From Magnetococcales bacterium (GTDB lineage Bacteria; Pseudomonadota; Magnetococcia; Magnetococcales; JADFYX01), in NCBI GenBank assembly GCA_015232405.1, contig JADFZS010000001.1, positions 1-35,321 on the forward strand: a DNA stretch of 35,321 nucleotides. Reading direction: 5' to 3'. Below the pieces are notes generated by a model. That model did not search any database and was not told the DNA's origin. It was given only the letters and a program-made list of their open reading frames with translations. Below are positions 16,694 to 25,905 of this stretch, piece by piece; within the stretch, counting starts at the first letter, position 1, and the number at the start of each line of letters is the position of its first letter. The translations under genes and the position numbers were made by a program.

Positions 16694-17212
16694 TTATTTG
16701 CCATATTTGTGTTGCAAGAGTTTTTCCACTGATCTGCATAGGGCATCGCCGAGGCAGTTGCAGGCTTTAGAGCCTTTTTGCATTTTTTCCTGCAGGGGTT
16801 TGGCCTCTATACATAGTAGCTCAACTTCGCCGACTGCCATTGCTGCCATCTGGTGTGGGGTTTTTCTGTCTATATCTGGTTCGCCAAAACATTCACCAAC
16901 ACCCAAGGTTACTTTTTGTACCCAATGGGGGTCGTTGTCGTCTATATCGTCTAGGTCTACACTGCCAAAGGTGCCATAATCCATGACATCGTGATGTACA
17001 TCCCTGTGGCCTATTATTACATTTCCTTTGCGGATAATGAATATCTCATCATCTCGCTCACCCTCTTCAAAAAGATACTCACCATCCATGGCATGGTAGG
17101 TGTCAATTAGGCCCACAAGGGCTTCACACTCCTTGGAATCAAGCTCCTTCATAAATCCAAATTTGTCCAACAGAGCCTTGTTTTCTGTTTTATCCTGCTT
17201 GATCGTCATCAT
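16694..17212 (-). CDS. Cyclic-nucleotide-binding-fold protein without DNA-binding domain
   Basis: The 172-residue protein has a cupin-like CNBD fold: GEYLFEEGERDDEIFIIRKGNVII is followed by GVGECFGE and the hinge IEAKPLQEKM. It ends soon after, with no C-terminal HTH, kinase or channel domain. The phosphate-binding cassette normally reads GE..L....RxA; here the arginine position appears to be histidine (TPHQMAA), so cAMP/cGMP binding is doubtful. An acidic insertion (DLDDIDDNDPHW) sits in the middle. Two start codons are adjacent (MM). The gene stands alone: the upstream minus-strand gene ends about 250 nt away. It could be a protein-protein adaptor or a sensor of another ligand. Confidence 0.75.
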   Translation of the reverse strand: MMTIKQDKTENKALLDKFGFMKELDSKECEALVGLIDTYHAMDGEYLFEEGERDDEIFIIRKGNVIIGHRDVHHDVMDYGTFGSVDLDDIDDNDPHWVQKVTLGVGECFGEPDIDRKTPHQMAAMAVGEVELLCIEAKPLQEKMQKGSKACNCLGDALCRSVEKLLQHKYGK

Positions 17213-17463
17213 TGTAAGGTTACTCCCAATATTAATGTAGACAAAACCGTTCGCTTTTTTAACCTAGATTCGGTAGTTGGACGTATAGGCAGCTGTGCCG
17301 TATTTGCACATGAAATATTTAGATTGTTGAGGTAAAAACCATAGAATCCCCCTTGGATTAACGGTGTTAATTCTTAGATGAGATTTTTATAAGTAAGTTC
17401 CAGAGAAAAACTAAAATATATATGTATATGCAAATAAAAACTAACAGTATATACAGGTTGTTT

Positions 17464-19203
17464 TTATACCAGTTTTAAACTGCGTAGCCGATTTATGGCT
17501 GCTACTATCTCCAAGGCTCTTGGTTGGGCTAAAAACAGGGGGGAGCCTGTGGAGTTCCAGCCCTCCATATCTATCAACATCAAAGACTCTATAATCTCGG
17601 ATATCTTGCCGGAAAGGGCCAGCTTGTGGGCGGTGTAAAGAGCCTGTCCTATTGCCAGGGTCTGGTCTGGGTCTACCAGGGCTGCTGTTTGGCTAAGGTT
17701 GATATCGTTGTTGCCATATTCCAATACCCATGGTCTCTTACGTAGGGGTTTTATACGGGCATCAATGGTTTTGTTTTGCCGTTTAACAAAATAGGAGGGG
17801 TCAAAATTGTCATCAGCCAACAGACGTTTATCGGAGATGTTCATGGGGGTTTCGGGTTTTACAGGTTTGCTTAAGTTTAACTTTTGGGCCGCTTTTGTCA
17901 TGCCCTCTGGTCTGTAGTTGTGCATACATATTATACTCTCAGCAATGCCGAGATAGTCGGAACTACTGCCAGCAATAATCACCACACTTACCTTATAACT
18001 ATCGTATAGCTCGTTAATTCTATCAAACAGTGGGGTTATGGGATCTGTGGGGATAAGATGCCGCATGTTGCTGTCACGGTTTAGCAGGTTACTGGCGGAG
18101 CAGTCATCATCTATCAATAACAGTTTGCTGCCAGCTTGAACCGCCTCAACAATAGCCGCAGCCTGGGAGGTGCTGCCACTGGCATTATTGGAAAAAAAGC
18201 AGCTGCTCTCATGACCGTCCGGCAGGTTGTTGATAAATGCCGATATATCTGTACCACGTACCACCCGGCCCTGTTCTGAACGAACCATCACCGCACTGTT
18301 GATGGTGACAACAATCTCCCGGCCATCCCCCGGTATGTGGGGATAGACACCACGGGCAATGGCCAATAGTAGAGTTGACTTACCGTTGAAACCCCCACCA
18401 ATTACACAGGTGATACCCTGTTTAATACCCATGCCTCTTATCTCCCCAGCGTTGGGAAGCTCTACATTGATCGCCAGCTCTTCGGGTGAGACAAACACCC
18501 CGGCGGTGTCAGAATCCATGGGAAGGTCCGATATGCCCGATTTTCGTGGTAATATTGAACCATCGGCAATAAAGGCCACAAGCCCCATTGAAGGCAGTTT
18601 TTCCCGGAGATATTCGGCATCTTCCACAGTTTGCCAATGGAGTTTTAGTTGATCTGCCGTACGCACCGCATCCCGCAGATGTTGAAGTATCTTTGGTAGC
18701 TCAACTATAAACATATCCGTGGCATCTTGCCCCATCACCCTGTTACGAAAAGAGCCTGGTAGACTGATGCGAAAAAGTATGCGGATCTGTTTTTTGGAAA
18801 AATGGATTATGTTTCGCTGCAAAACCTGTTGCGGTAGCTCAAGGCTTTGGTAGGAGCCGGAGCCTTGGCTACCCCTATGTGGCTGGGTATGTTTATGAAT
18901 TGCTACCCCAAATGCACGGGTTAAGTAGTCTGCGGTTGCCATCTGGCGAATTGGGCCGTCTATTGCCTCTTGGGGCAATTCCAGCCAACTCTGTTCCAAC
19001 AATAGGCTGCAGACAGAGGCTGGTCTGGCCCCTGGGCTGCCCTGTATGTGGTGAATTTCCAGGAGAAAATCCGGGTATTGAAATTTTTTGCCGACCAGAT
19101 CTTGGTAGCTGTCGTACATGGTCCCATCAAGAGCTTTAAAAATAGCACTCAGGGACTCCATTGAGGAGGTGCTCTCCTCAACTGCTATTGACTGTGTGTC
19201 CAT
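17464..19203 (-). CDS. Predicted 'ABC-class' P-loop ATPase (DUF2791/PF09818-like)
   Basis: The chosen ATG (MDTQSIAVEE) has a purine-rich GGAGGGGGGAAGAAGA just upstream and gives 579 residues; an upstream in-frame ATG would add 24. The protein carries the hallmark segments of the COG3044 'ABC-class ATPase' family. These are GGGFNGKSTLL (Walker A; family members normally have H where N stands), GVYPHIPGDGRE, DISAFINNLP, ASGSTSQAAAIVEA, LLLIDDDCSASNLLNRD (Walker B) and PITPLFDRI. No membrane segments are seen. The family is widespread but its biochemical role is not established; a nucleic-acid or RNA-related role has been suggested. The HMA-like gene ends about 90 nt before the chosen start, so the two are probably co-transcribed. 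Confidence 0.85.
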   Translation of the reverse strand: MDTQSIAVEESTSSMESLSAIFKALDGTMYDSYQDLVGKKFQYPDFLLEIHHIQGSPGARPASVCSLLLEQSWLELPQEAIDGPIRQMATADYLTRAFGVAIHKHTQPHRGSQGSGSYQSLELPQQVLQRNIIHFSKKQIRILFRISLPGSFRNRVMGQDATDMFIVELPKILQHLRDAVRTADQLKLHWQTVEDAEYLREKLPSMGLVAFIADGSILPRKSGISDLPMDSDTAGVFVSPEELAINVELPNAGEIRGMGIKQGITCVIGGGFNGKSTLLLAIARGVYPHIPGDGREIVVTINSAVMVRSEQGRVVRGTDISAFINNLPDGHESSCFFSNNASGSTSQAAAIVEAVQAGSKLLLIDDDCSASNLLNRDSNMRHLIPTDPITPLFDRINELYDSYKVSVVIIAGSSSDYLGIAESIICMHNYRPEGMTKAAQKLNLSKPVKPETPMNISDKRLLADDNFDPSYFVKRQNKTIDARIKPLRKRPWVLEYGNNDINLSQTAALVDPDQTLAIGQALYTAHKLALSGKISEIIESLMLIDMEGWNSTGSPLFLAQPRALEIVAAINRLRSLKLV

Positions 19204-19291
19204 GTTATCTTCTTCCCCCCTCCAATGTAACATGAATTTCCAGGCACTGTGTTGCAGGATAAACAGAAACTGCAAAAAATGCTATAGTTAC

Positions 19292-19618
19292 TTATATTCC
19301 CACCAGCTGCACATGTATGCCCTGCACATTGCCATCATGAAGCTGACACTTAAAAAGAGAGTCACTGTTTAATATTTTAAGTATAGCCTTTGACGATGTT
19401 GTAAAAGAGTCATAGTGAATGATGGCTAGATGGGGGTGTGTTGGGCTGAAATCTACGTTCTCCACCCCTTCGTGACAGGAAAGTACTTCTTTTATCTCGT
19501 CAATTCCCTCTTGGTTGAGAGGCTCATCTATATGTATGACCATATCGGCAATGCGTGTATTTGGTGGGGTATAAAAGCTTTTTGTTCTTGAGCTATGGGG
19601 CGTATCTATGCGGAGCAT
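19292..19618 (-). CDS. HMA-like ferredoxin-fold small protein lacking CxxC
   Basis: The 108-residue protein has the beta-alpha-beta pattern of heavy-metal-associated domains in MVIHIDEPLNQEGIDEI, EGVENVDFSPTHPHLAIIHYD and SSKAILKIL. The metal-binding CxxC is absent, so binding of Cu or Zn by the usual route is unlikely. A clear AAGGAG lies 8 nt before the ATG. It is the first gene of a short minus-strand unit with the ABC-class ATPase. Similar CxxC-less HMA-like proteins exist, but I know no proven function for them. Confidence 0.65.
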   Translation of the reverse strand: MLRIDTPHSSRTKSFYTPPNTRIADMVIHIDEPLNQEGIDEIKEVLSCHEGVENVDFSPTHPHLAIIHYDSFTTSSKAILKILNSDSLFKCQLHDGNVQGIHVQLVGI

Positions 19619-20160
19619 GATTAAATCTCCTTAACAATCAATATAGTAGTATTTATTTCCTTTACACTACCCATTTGGACGTTTGATAGATGGCTAAAGT
19701 TCCCCTGACAGCTCTGCCTGTCATTGATCTTTAATAGCTAGATCAATGGTGGTTATGTTGCTTCAGCTGCATGATATCAAGATTGTTATTAGTAGATATT
19801 TAGCTTTTTATTAAAAGAGCGCATTAATATATTCAGGTTCTTTAATAAAGCTGGTTATGTCATTTATATCTTGTTAAACAGCTGGCTGAAATTGGTTATG
19901 CAAGTGGGTTGGTTTTTGCAATCAAATATGTCTGTTTTTAATGTTGCTATTTGTTAAATGGCGACTGCTTTTTTCAAGGTTGAAAGTAAACTCTGCTAAA
20001 ACTCCATAAATCGATTAGAATAATAGGTTTTTTGTTGGTAACCCATGTTAAGCTGTACCGTTGAGATAGCCCAAGTAAATCTATTTAACGTCAACAGGGT
20101 TAATGTAATTATCGGCAAGACTTGCCCCACAGGTCAAAATAAGGTAGTAAGATCGATACC
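19619..20160. other. Noncoding gap between divergent HMA-like gene and murA
   Basis: A stretch of 540 bp, A+T rich, with no frame that looks like a gene. It contains a perfect inverted repeat, ATTGATCT-N9-AGATCAAT (19723-19747), and just before it a short GACAG/CTGTC hairpin. Promoters for both divergent units are expected here. The region is longer than needed for that, so a small RNA or a decayed gene is possible, but I see no direct evidence for either. Confidence 0.5.
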
Positions 20161-21420
20161 ATGGATACAATACTAATAAGAGGCGGTGCTTCTTTAAAAG
20201 GCACCATCCCCATAAGTGGGGCAAAAAACGCAACCCTTCCGGCTTTGGCTGCCACGTTGTTGACCAGTGAGAAGGTCCATTTATCAAACATTCCCCACCT
20301 TGCGGATGTTACCACCATGTTGGAGCTATTGGGCCAGCAAGGGGCGGCTTTGACGGTTGATGAAAAGCTTGGTGTCGAGATTGATAACAGGGGGGTAAAC
20401 AACTTTTGCGCCCCCTATGATCTTGTTAGCACCATGCGTGCCTCCATACTTGTGATGGGGCCGATGCTCGCCCGTTATGGACAGGCAGAGATCTCCATGC
20501 CCGGTGGTTGTGCCATCGGTTCTCGTCCGGTTAATCTGCACATTCAGGGTCTTAGAGCCATGGGTGCTGATATCTCCTTGGGCGATGGTTATATACGTGC
20601 AAAAGCCAAACGTTTAAAGGGGGCCAAGATATATCTAGAGCCAGTCACAGTTACCGGTACTGAAAATCTACTCATGGCGGCAACCTTGGCAGACGGTGTG
20701 ACAATATTGGAAAATGCCGCGCGAGAGCCAGAGGTGGTTGACCTTGCCAATATGCTCATCAGCATGGGGGCAAAAATCCAGGGGGCAGGTAGTAGCACCA
20801 TAACCGTAGAAGGGGTGGAGGAGCTACACGGAACCGACCACGATATAATCCCCGACCGTATTGAGACCGCAACATTTATCATAGCAGCGGCAATTACTGG
20901 TGGCGATGTATTGTTGACCAATACCCAGAGTGAATATCTTGCGGTTCCCATTGAGAACTTCCGTCAGGTGGGTGTCGATATATCACTGGAAGGTGAGGGT
21001 AGTATGCGTGTACGGGGTAACGGCGGTTTAAAAGCCATTGATCTGCAAACCAGCCCATATCCCGGTTTTCCCACTGATATCCAGGCCCAGATGTTGGTGT
21101 TGAATAGTGTATCCGAAGGGATAAGCACAGTAACTGAGACCATTTTTGAAAATCGCTTCATGCATGTCTCTGAGTTGCAACGGTTGGGTGCGGATATTAA
21201 AATTCAGGGTAACTCTGTACGTGTACGGGGTGTGGATAAATTAATAGGTGCTCCTGTTATGGCAACCGATCTGCGTGCCTCTGCCTCTCTGGTTTTGGCA
21301 GGTCTTGCTGCCCAGGGTGAAACCTTGATCTCCCGTGTTTATCATCTCGACCGTGGCTATGAGCGTATTGAAGAAAAATTATTGGCTTTAGGTGCTGATA
21401 TTAAACGTCTTAGTGAATAG
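20161..21420 (+). CDS. murA: UDP-N-acetylglucosamine 1-carboxyvinyltransferase
   Basis: MurA transfers enolpyruvate from PEP to UDP-GlcNAc, the first committed step of peptidoglycan synthesis in the cytoplasm. The 419 residues match the family length. K22 in ISGAKNA, R93 in TMRAS and the active-site C117 in MPGGCAIGSRP are present; this Cys is the one fosfomycin alkylates. C-terminal PTDIQAQ, ENRFMH and ATDLRAS motifs are intact. AAGGTAG precedes the start. It heads a run that continues into hisD after 27 nt, an arrangement known from many proteobacteria, although hisG, usually between the two, is missing. Confidence 0.97.
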   Translation: MDTILIRGGASLKGTIPISGAKNATLPALAATLLTSEKVHLSNIPHLADVTTMLELLGQQGAALTVDEKLGVEIDNRGVNNFCAPYDLVSTMRASILVMGPMLARYGQAEISMPGGCAIGSRPVNLHIQGLRAMGADISLGDGYIRAKAKRLKGAKIYLEPVTVTGTENLLMAATLADGVTILENAAREPEVVDLANMLISMGAKIQGAGSSTITVEGVEELHGTDHDIIPDRIETATFIIAAAITGGDVLLTNTQSEYLAVPIENFRQVGVDISLEGEGSMRVRGNGGLKAIDLQTSPYPGFPTDIQAQMLVLNSVSEGISTVTETIFENRFMHVSELQRLGADIKIQGNSVRVRGVDKLIGAPVMATDLRASASLVLAGLAAQGETLISRVYHLDRGYERIEEKLLALGADIKRLSE

Positions 21421-21447
21421 ATCCTTTATTATAACTCTGTGAGAACC

Positions 21448-22764
21448 ATGACTGTGTCTATAATCAATCGGCTATCTACCGAACAAGAAAATTTTGCTGA
21501 AAGTTACAATCGACTTCTCCACTGGGATGCTGGTGATCAAGCCCAGATAGAGAGTGCAGTTGCTAATATCATAGCTGATGTAAAAAGCCGAGGTGATGAG
21601 GCGGTAATAGACTACACATCAAGATTTGACAAGATAGATTTAAAACCCCAAACAATGGCCTTCACCAAGGATGAGATAACTTCTGCCATTGCCAAATGCA
21701 GCAAGGAGGAGTTATCAGCCCTTGCTTTGGCAACAGAGCGGATTAAATCATACCATGAGTGGCAGCTACCCAAGATGGGTGTTGATACCTATCATGATGC
21801 AAGTGGAACCAAACTGGGACAACGGGTGTTGCCACTGCAAAGTGCTGGTTTGTACGTTCCTGGTGGTTTGGCAAGCTATCCATCGTCGGTATTGATGAAT
21901 GCTATTCCGGCTAAAGTGGCAGGGGTAAAAGAGCTGATAATGGTTGTACCCACTCCCAACGGAGTTGTTAACCCCCTTATTTTGGCAGCAGCAGATGCTG
22001 TTGGGGTTGATGCTGTTTTTAAAGTTGGTGGAGCACAAGCTGTTGCTGCCATGACCTTTGGCACCGACACCATACCCAGTGTGGATAAAATTGTCGGGCC
22101 GGGTAATATCTACGTTGCCACAGCTAAAAGACAGGTTTTTGGTCGGGTTGGTATAGATATGATCGCTGGACCCTCGGAGATTTTTATCGTTGCCGACAAG
22201 GATAATGATCCCAATTGGCTGGCAGCAGATCTGCTTTCTCAGGCCGAGCATGATGAGATTGCCCAATCGATTTTGGTTACGGACTCCCAAGAGTTGGCCG
22301 ATGCAGTAGAGGTGGCTTTGGCTGCCCAATTAAAGGTACTGTCCCGTCGGGATATCTGTAAAAAAGCTCTTGCAGATCGAGGAGCGATTATAGTTACCAA
22401 AGATATTGCCGAGGCTTGCTCCCTGGCATCACAGGCTGCTTCGGAACATCTTGAGTTGGCAGTTGCTGATCCAGAGGCACTGTTGCCACAGATACAAAAT
22501 GCAGGTGCGATTTTTCTTGGTCGTTATACACCAGAACCAATTGGAGATTATGTCGCTGGTCCCAACCATGTGTTACCCACCGAGGGCACAGCCCGTTTTT
22601 CCAGCCCGTTGGGTGTGTTTGACTTTATTAAACGTACCAGCCTTATTCACTGTAGCCCTGCTTCATTTGCCAAAATTGCCCCTGCAGCCTCGCAGTTGGC
22701 GGAGTCAGAGGGGTTGACGGCCCATAAATTGAGTGTTGATTTGCGTTTGGAGTCCATATCGTGA
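21448..22764 (+). CDS. hisD: Histidinol dehydrogenase
   Basis: HisD oxidises L-histidinol to L-histidine in two NAD+-dependent steps. I chose the ATG at 21448 (438 residues), which has GTGAG 4 nt ahead; an in-frame GTG lies 9 nt earlier. Typical stretches are LYVPGG, KVGGAQAVAAM, DKIVGPGN, IAGPSEIFIVAD, DLLSQAEHD with Zn-binding Gln/His residues, and GPNHVLPTEGTARFSSPLGV. Its stop overlaps the hisB start (GTGA), so the two are translationally coupled. Confidence 0.96.
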   Translation: MTVSIINRLSTEQENFAESYNRLLHWDAGDQAQIESAVANIIADVKSRGDEAVIDYTSRFDKIDLKPQTMAFTKDEITSAIAKCSKEELSALALATERIKSYHEWQLPKMGVDTYHDASGTKLGQRVLPLQSAGLYVPGGLASYPSSVLMNAIPAKVAGVKELIMVVPTPNGVVNPLILAAADAVGVDAVFKVGGAQAVAAMTFGTDTIPSVDKIVGPGNIYVATAKRQVFGRVGIDMIAGPSEIFIVADKDNDPNWLAADLLSQAEHDEIAQSILVTDSQELADAVEVALAAQLKVLSRRDICKKALADRGAIIVTKDIAEACSLASQAASEHLELAVADPEALLPQIQNAGAIFLGRYTPEPIGDYVAGPNHVLPTEGTARFSSPLGVFDFIKRTSLIHCSPASFAKIAPAASQLAESEGLTAHKLSVDLRLESIS

Positions 22765-23372
22765 CTAAAAAAACAAAATCGAGAACCGCCACAGTAAAGA
22801 GGGATACCAAAGAGACCAAAGTAGCGGTTACTCTTGACCTTGATGGTACGGGAAAGTGTGATATCAACACCGGAGTTGGTTTTTTAGATCATATGCTAGA
22901 GCAGATAGCCCGTCATGGTCTGTTTGATCTCAAAATAAAGGCAACTGGAGATACCCATATAGATGACCACCACACCGTTGAGGATGTTGGTATCACCATT
23001 GGCAAGGCATTTAGGGAGGCTTTAGGGGATCGTAGGGGTATTACCCGTTTTGGTATGGCGATGGTTCCCTTGGATGAGTCACTCTCACGGGTGGTTGTGG
23101 ATCTCTCCAACCGTCCTTCATTGGTCTGGAATGTGGATATAAAAACCCAAAAGCTCGGCACATTTGATACGGAACTGTTTCGTGAATGGTTTGAGGCTTT
23201 CTCAGTAAACGGTGCAATGACCCTCCATGCCGAAAATCTTTATGGCAGTAACGGACACCATATTGTTGAGTCCTGCTTTAAAGCTCTGGCATTGGCGCTG
23301 CGTCAGGCCTGCTCCATGGATTTACGACGGGCAGGTGATGTGCCTAGTACCAAGGGTACATTGTCATCCTAA
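22761..23372 (+). CDS. hisB: Imidazoleglycerol-phosphate dehydratase
   Basis: This is a monofunctional HisB that dehydrates imidazoleglycerol phosphate to imidazole acetol phosphate; there is no phosphatase domain, unlike the bifunctional enterobacterial enzyme. The 203 residues include GVGFLDHMLEQIARH, DDHHTVEDVGI and NGHHIVESCFKALA, which carry the Mn-binding histidines and glutamates. Translation starts at GTG, overlapping the hisD stop by 4 nt. A hairpin with a T-run follows before hisH. Confidence 0.96.
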   Translation: MTKKTKSRTATVKRDTKETKVAVTLDLDGTGKCDINTGVGFLDHMLEQIARHGLFDLKIKATGDTHIDDHHTVEDVGITIGKAFREALGDRRGITRFGMAMVPLDESLSRVVVDLSNRPSLVWNVDIKTQKLGTFDTELFREWFEAFSVNGAMTLHAENLYGSNGHHIVESCFKALALALRQACSMDLRRAGDVPSTKGTLSS

Positions 23373-23373
23373 A

Positions 23374-23409
23374 CTGGATATATCATAAATATCCGGGCTA
23401 TTTTTTTTT
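23374..23409 (+). terminator. Weak terminator or attenuator-like hairpin between hisB and hisH
   Basis: CTGGATAT (23374-23381) pairs with ATATCCGG (23389-23396, one G-T pair). Nine T residues begin 4 nt later. The stem is A+T rich, so termination is probably partial. It could lower expression of hisH onward relative to hisD-hisB. Confidence 0.4.
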
Positions 23410-23433
23410 ACAATGCAAAACGGGGTTTTGTTC

Positions 23434-24081
23434 ATGTCGAAAATAACCGTCATAGATTACGGTTCTGGTAATTTACGTTCTGTAGCAAAGGCTTTGGAGT
23501 CGGTGGGTGGTGATGTAACTGTCAGCCAGCAGCCGGAGGCTATTTTACAGGCCGATCGTGTGGTGCTGCCTGGGGTTGGTGCTTTTGCCGACTGTTACCG
23601 GAATTTGCAGGAGTCCGGCCTTTTAACGCCAACACTCACCCATATAAATGCTGGCAAGCCTTTTCTTGGTATCTGTGTTGGTATGCAGTTGCTGTTTACT
23701 GAAGGTCGTGAGTTTGGCATCCATAAAGGTTTGGATGTGGTAAAAGGCCATGTTGGTGGTTTTAGTACCGATATGGCAGATCCTGACCAGCCGGGTATGA
23801 ATTTAAAGGTTCCCCATATGGGATGGAACCGGGTTGTTCAGCAGCAGTCCCATCCGTTGTGGGCAGGTATACCGGATAGCTCTCATTTTTATTTTGTCCA
23901 CTCCTATTATGCTCAACCAAGGGATGGACAACTTATTGCTGGTAGCAGTAACTACGGGGTGGAATTTACCGCTGCCATTGCCCACAAAAATATATTCGCC
24001 ACTCAGTTTCACCCTGAGAAAAGCCAGAAATATGGTTTGACTCTACTGAAAAATTTTATCGCCTGGAGCCCGGAAAAATAA
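23434..24081 (+). CDS. hisH: Imidazole glycerol phosphate synthase, glutaminase subunit
   Basis: HisH supplies ammonia from glutamine to HisF. The chosen ATG (MSKITVIDYGSGN) has GGGG 8 nt upstream and gives 215 residues; an ATG 21 nt earlier would add seven unconserved residues. The nucleophile C81 lies in LGICVGMQLLF and H193/E195 lie in QFHPEKSQ. The stop codon overlaps the hisA ATG by one base (TAATG). Its partner hisF is two genes downstream. Confidence 0.95.
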   Translation: MSKITVIDYGSGNLRSVAKALESVGGDVTVSQQPEAILQADRVVLPGVGAFADCYRNLQESGLLTPTLTHINAGKPFLGICVGMQLLFTEGREFGIHKGLDVVKGHVGGFSTDMADPDQPGMNLKVPHMGWNRVVQQQSHPLWAGIPDSSHFYFVHSYYAQPRDGQLIAGSSNYGVEFTAAIAHKNIFATQFHPEKSQKYGLTLLKNFIAWSPEK

Positions 24082-24827
24082 TGATCATCATTCCTGCAAT
24101 TGATCTTAAAGATGGTAACTGTGTACGACTTTTCCAAGGTGATATGGAGCAAGATACCCTCTACTCCAACGATCCTGGAGCAACCGCAGCCAAATGGCAA
24201 CAGCTGGGAGCAGAGCGACTGCATGTGGTGGATTTAAACGGAGCATTTGCTGGCAAACCGGTAAATGCTCCGGCAATTTCGGCTATTGTAAAAGCTCTGG
24301 ATATACCCATGCAGCTTGGTGGTGGTATCCGCTCTTTGGCAACCATGGAGGCCTGTTTTGATCTGGGAATTCAAATCTGTATTTTGGGAACCATCGCGTG
24401 CAGAGATCCACAACTGGTAAAAGAGGCATGCAAGGCTTTTCCCGGACGTATCTCAGTGGGAATTGATGCCAGAGACGGCAAAGTAGCTGTTGAAGGTTGG
24501 GCAGAGGTTACCGATATTCTAGCCATCGACCTAGCCAAACAGTTTGAGGATGCTGGAGTGGCTGAGATAATTTTTACCGATATCTCAAGAGATGGTGCAT
24601 TAACAGGCCCCAACACCCAAGCGACAATGCAGTTGGCTCAAAGTGTTGCAATACCCATTATACTATCTGGTGGTATCTCATCTATGGCTGATATTGAAGA
24701 TGCCATTGCCAACTCAGGACCATTTGCCAACGGCGGTTCCATCTCAGGAGCAATTACCGGAAAGGCGATCTATGATGGCAGGGTGGATTTTGCCCAGGCA
24801 GTGAAACTCAGCAAGAAGAGTCGATAG
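24081..24827 (+). CDS. hisA: ProFAR isomerase
   Basis: HisA isomerises the ribosyl part of ProFAR (phosphoribosyl-formimino-AICAR phosphate) to its ribulosyl form. It is a 248-residue beta/alpha barrel with the catalytic D8 in IPAIDLKDG, plus QLGGGIRS, GIDARDGKVAVEGW, FTDISRDGALTGPN and LSGGISS. The start overlaps the hisH stop by one base. Only one nucleotide separates its stop from the SemiSWEET start. Confidence 0.96.
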   Translation: MIIIPAIDLKDGNCVRLFQGDMEQDTLYSNDPGATAAKWQQLGAERLHVVDLNGAFAGKPVNAPAISAIVKALDIPMQLGGGIRSLATMEACFDLGIQICILGTIACRDPQLVKEACKAFPGRISVGIDARDGKVAVEGWAEVTDILAIDLAKQFEDAGVAEIIFTDISRDGALTGPNTQATMQLAQSVAIPIILSGGISSMADIEDAIANSGPFANGGSISGAITGKAIYDGRVDFAQAVKLSKKSR

Positions 24828-24828
24828 C

Positions 24829-25083
24829 GTGGAACCTATTGAGCTACTTGGTTATTGTGCCGGATTTTTAACTGCTGGCTCCTTTTTGCCACAGGTCCAT
24901 AAAACCTGGAAGACAAAATCCACCAAAGACATATCCTTGGGTATGTTTGCGGCATATGTTCTTAGTACGCTGTTGTGGATTATTTACGGTTATTTTATAA
25001 ATGCGTGGCCTTTGATGGCTACCAACGGGGCTATTTTAGTTATGTCCTCGTTTATTCTTATCATGAAAATTAAATATAAATAG
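24829..25083 (+). CDS. SemiSWEET-type (MtN3/PQ-loop) small transporter in the his operon
   Basis: This 84-residue protein has three predicted membrane helices and the PQ motif in [19 protein letters not shown], the pattern of bacterial SemiSWEETs, which work as homodimers moving sugars or other small solutes across the inner membrane. Translation probably starts at GTG directly after hisA; hisF follows 10 nt after its stop. The family assignment is strong. Its substrate is not known, and the position in a histidine operon does not by itself imply histidine transport. Confidence 0.9.
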   Translation: MEPIELLGYCAGFLTAGSFLPQVHKTWKTKSTKDISLGMFAAYVLSTLLWIIYGYFINAWPLMATNGAILVMSSFILIMKIKYK

Positions 25084-25093
25084 TGGGATAGTT

Positions 25094-25870
25094 ATGCTGG
25101 CAAAACGCATTATTCCCTGCCTTGATGTTCGTGAGGGCCGGGTAGTTAAAGGGGTTCAATTTGAAAACCTGGTTGATGCTGGTGATCCGGTTGAGGTTGC
25201 CAAGCGTTATGACCTTGAAGGGGCTGATGAGTTGACCTTTTTGGATATTACCGCATCTCACGAAAACCGGGATACCATATTGGATGTGGTAAGAAGAACC
25301 GCTGAACAGGTATTTATACCTCTAACAGTGGGTGGTGGTATCAGGGTCAACCAGGATATCCGCCGCTTGTTAAATGCTGGTGCTGATAAGATCGGCATCA
25401 ATACCGCTGCGGTGCATAGACCTGAGTTTGTAAAAGAGGCATCTGCCCAGTTTGGTTCCCAGTGCATAGTTGTTGCTATTGATGCCAAATGTGTAGAAAA
25501 AGATGGTGCTGGTGTTCCTGTACGGTGGGAGATATATACCCATGGCGGCAGAAACCCAACCGGGCTGGATGCCATAGATTGGGCGCGAAAAATGGAGGAG
25601 TATGGGGCAGGGGAGATATTGCTTACCTCCATGGACCGAGACGGTACAAAGATCGGCTACGACCTTGTTTTAACCAGAGCCATTGCCGAGGCGACCACCA
25701 TTCCAGTTATAGCTTCAGGTGGTGTGGGAACCAAAGAACATCTCCTTGAGGGGTTGAGACAGGGTGGAGCAGATGCGGTTTTGGCTGCTTCAATTTTTCA
25801 TTTTCAAAAATATACTATACCTGAGGTTAAAGAATATTTAACAAAAGAAGGTATTCAAATGCGTGTATAA
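25094..25870 (+). CDS. hisF: Imidazole glycerol phosphate synthase, cyclase subunit
   Basis: HisF uses ammonia from HisH to form imidazole glycerol phosphate and AICAR. The 258-residue barrel has the catalytic D11 in [15 protein letters not shown], plus [25 protein letters not shown] with the second catalytic aspartate, LTSMDRDGT and ASGGVG. GGGA precedes the ATG. It lies downstream of the SemiSWEET gene, which splits the usual hisA-hisF pair. Confidence 0.97.
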   Translation: MLAKRIIPCLDVREGRVVKGVQFENLVDAGDPVEVAKRYDLEGADELTFLDITASHENRDTILDVVRRTAEQVFIPLTVGGGIRVNQDIRRLLNAGADKIGINTAAVHRPEFVKEASAQFGSQCIVVAIDAKCVEKDGAGVPVRWEIYTHGGRNPTGLDAIDWARKMEEYGAGEILLTSMDRDGTKIGYDLVLTRAIAEATTIPVIASGGVGTKEHLLEGLRQGGADAVLAASIFHFQKYTIPEVKEYLTKEGIQMRV

Positions 25871-25905
25871 AAACGTATAAAACATAGAGAGATAACGAGG
25901 AACAG

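Noticed and set aside
17262-17300. Third copy of the CCTAGAAAC palindromic element
   Set aside because: About 20 bp (AACCTAGATTCGGTAGTTGG) resemble one arm, but the terminal repeat is altered and no matching right end or target duplication is visible. It may be a decayed half copy.
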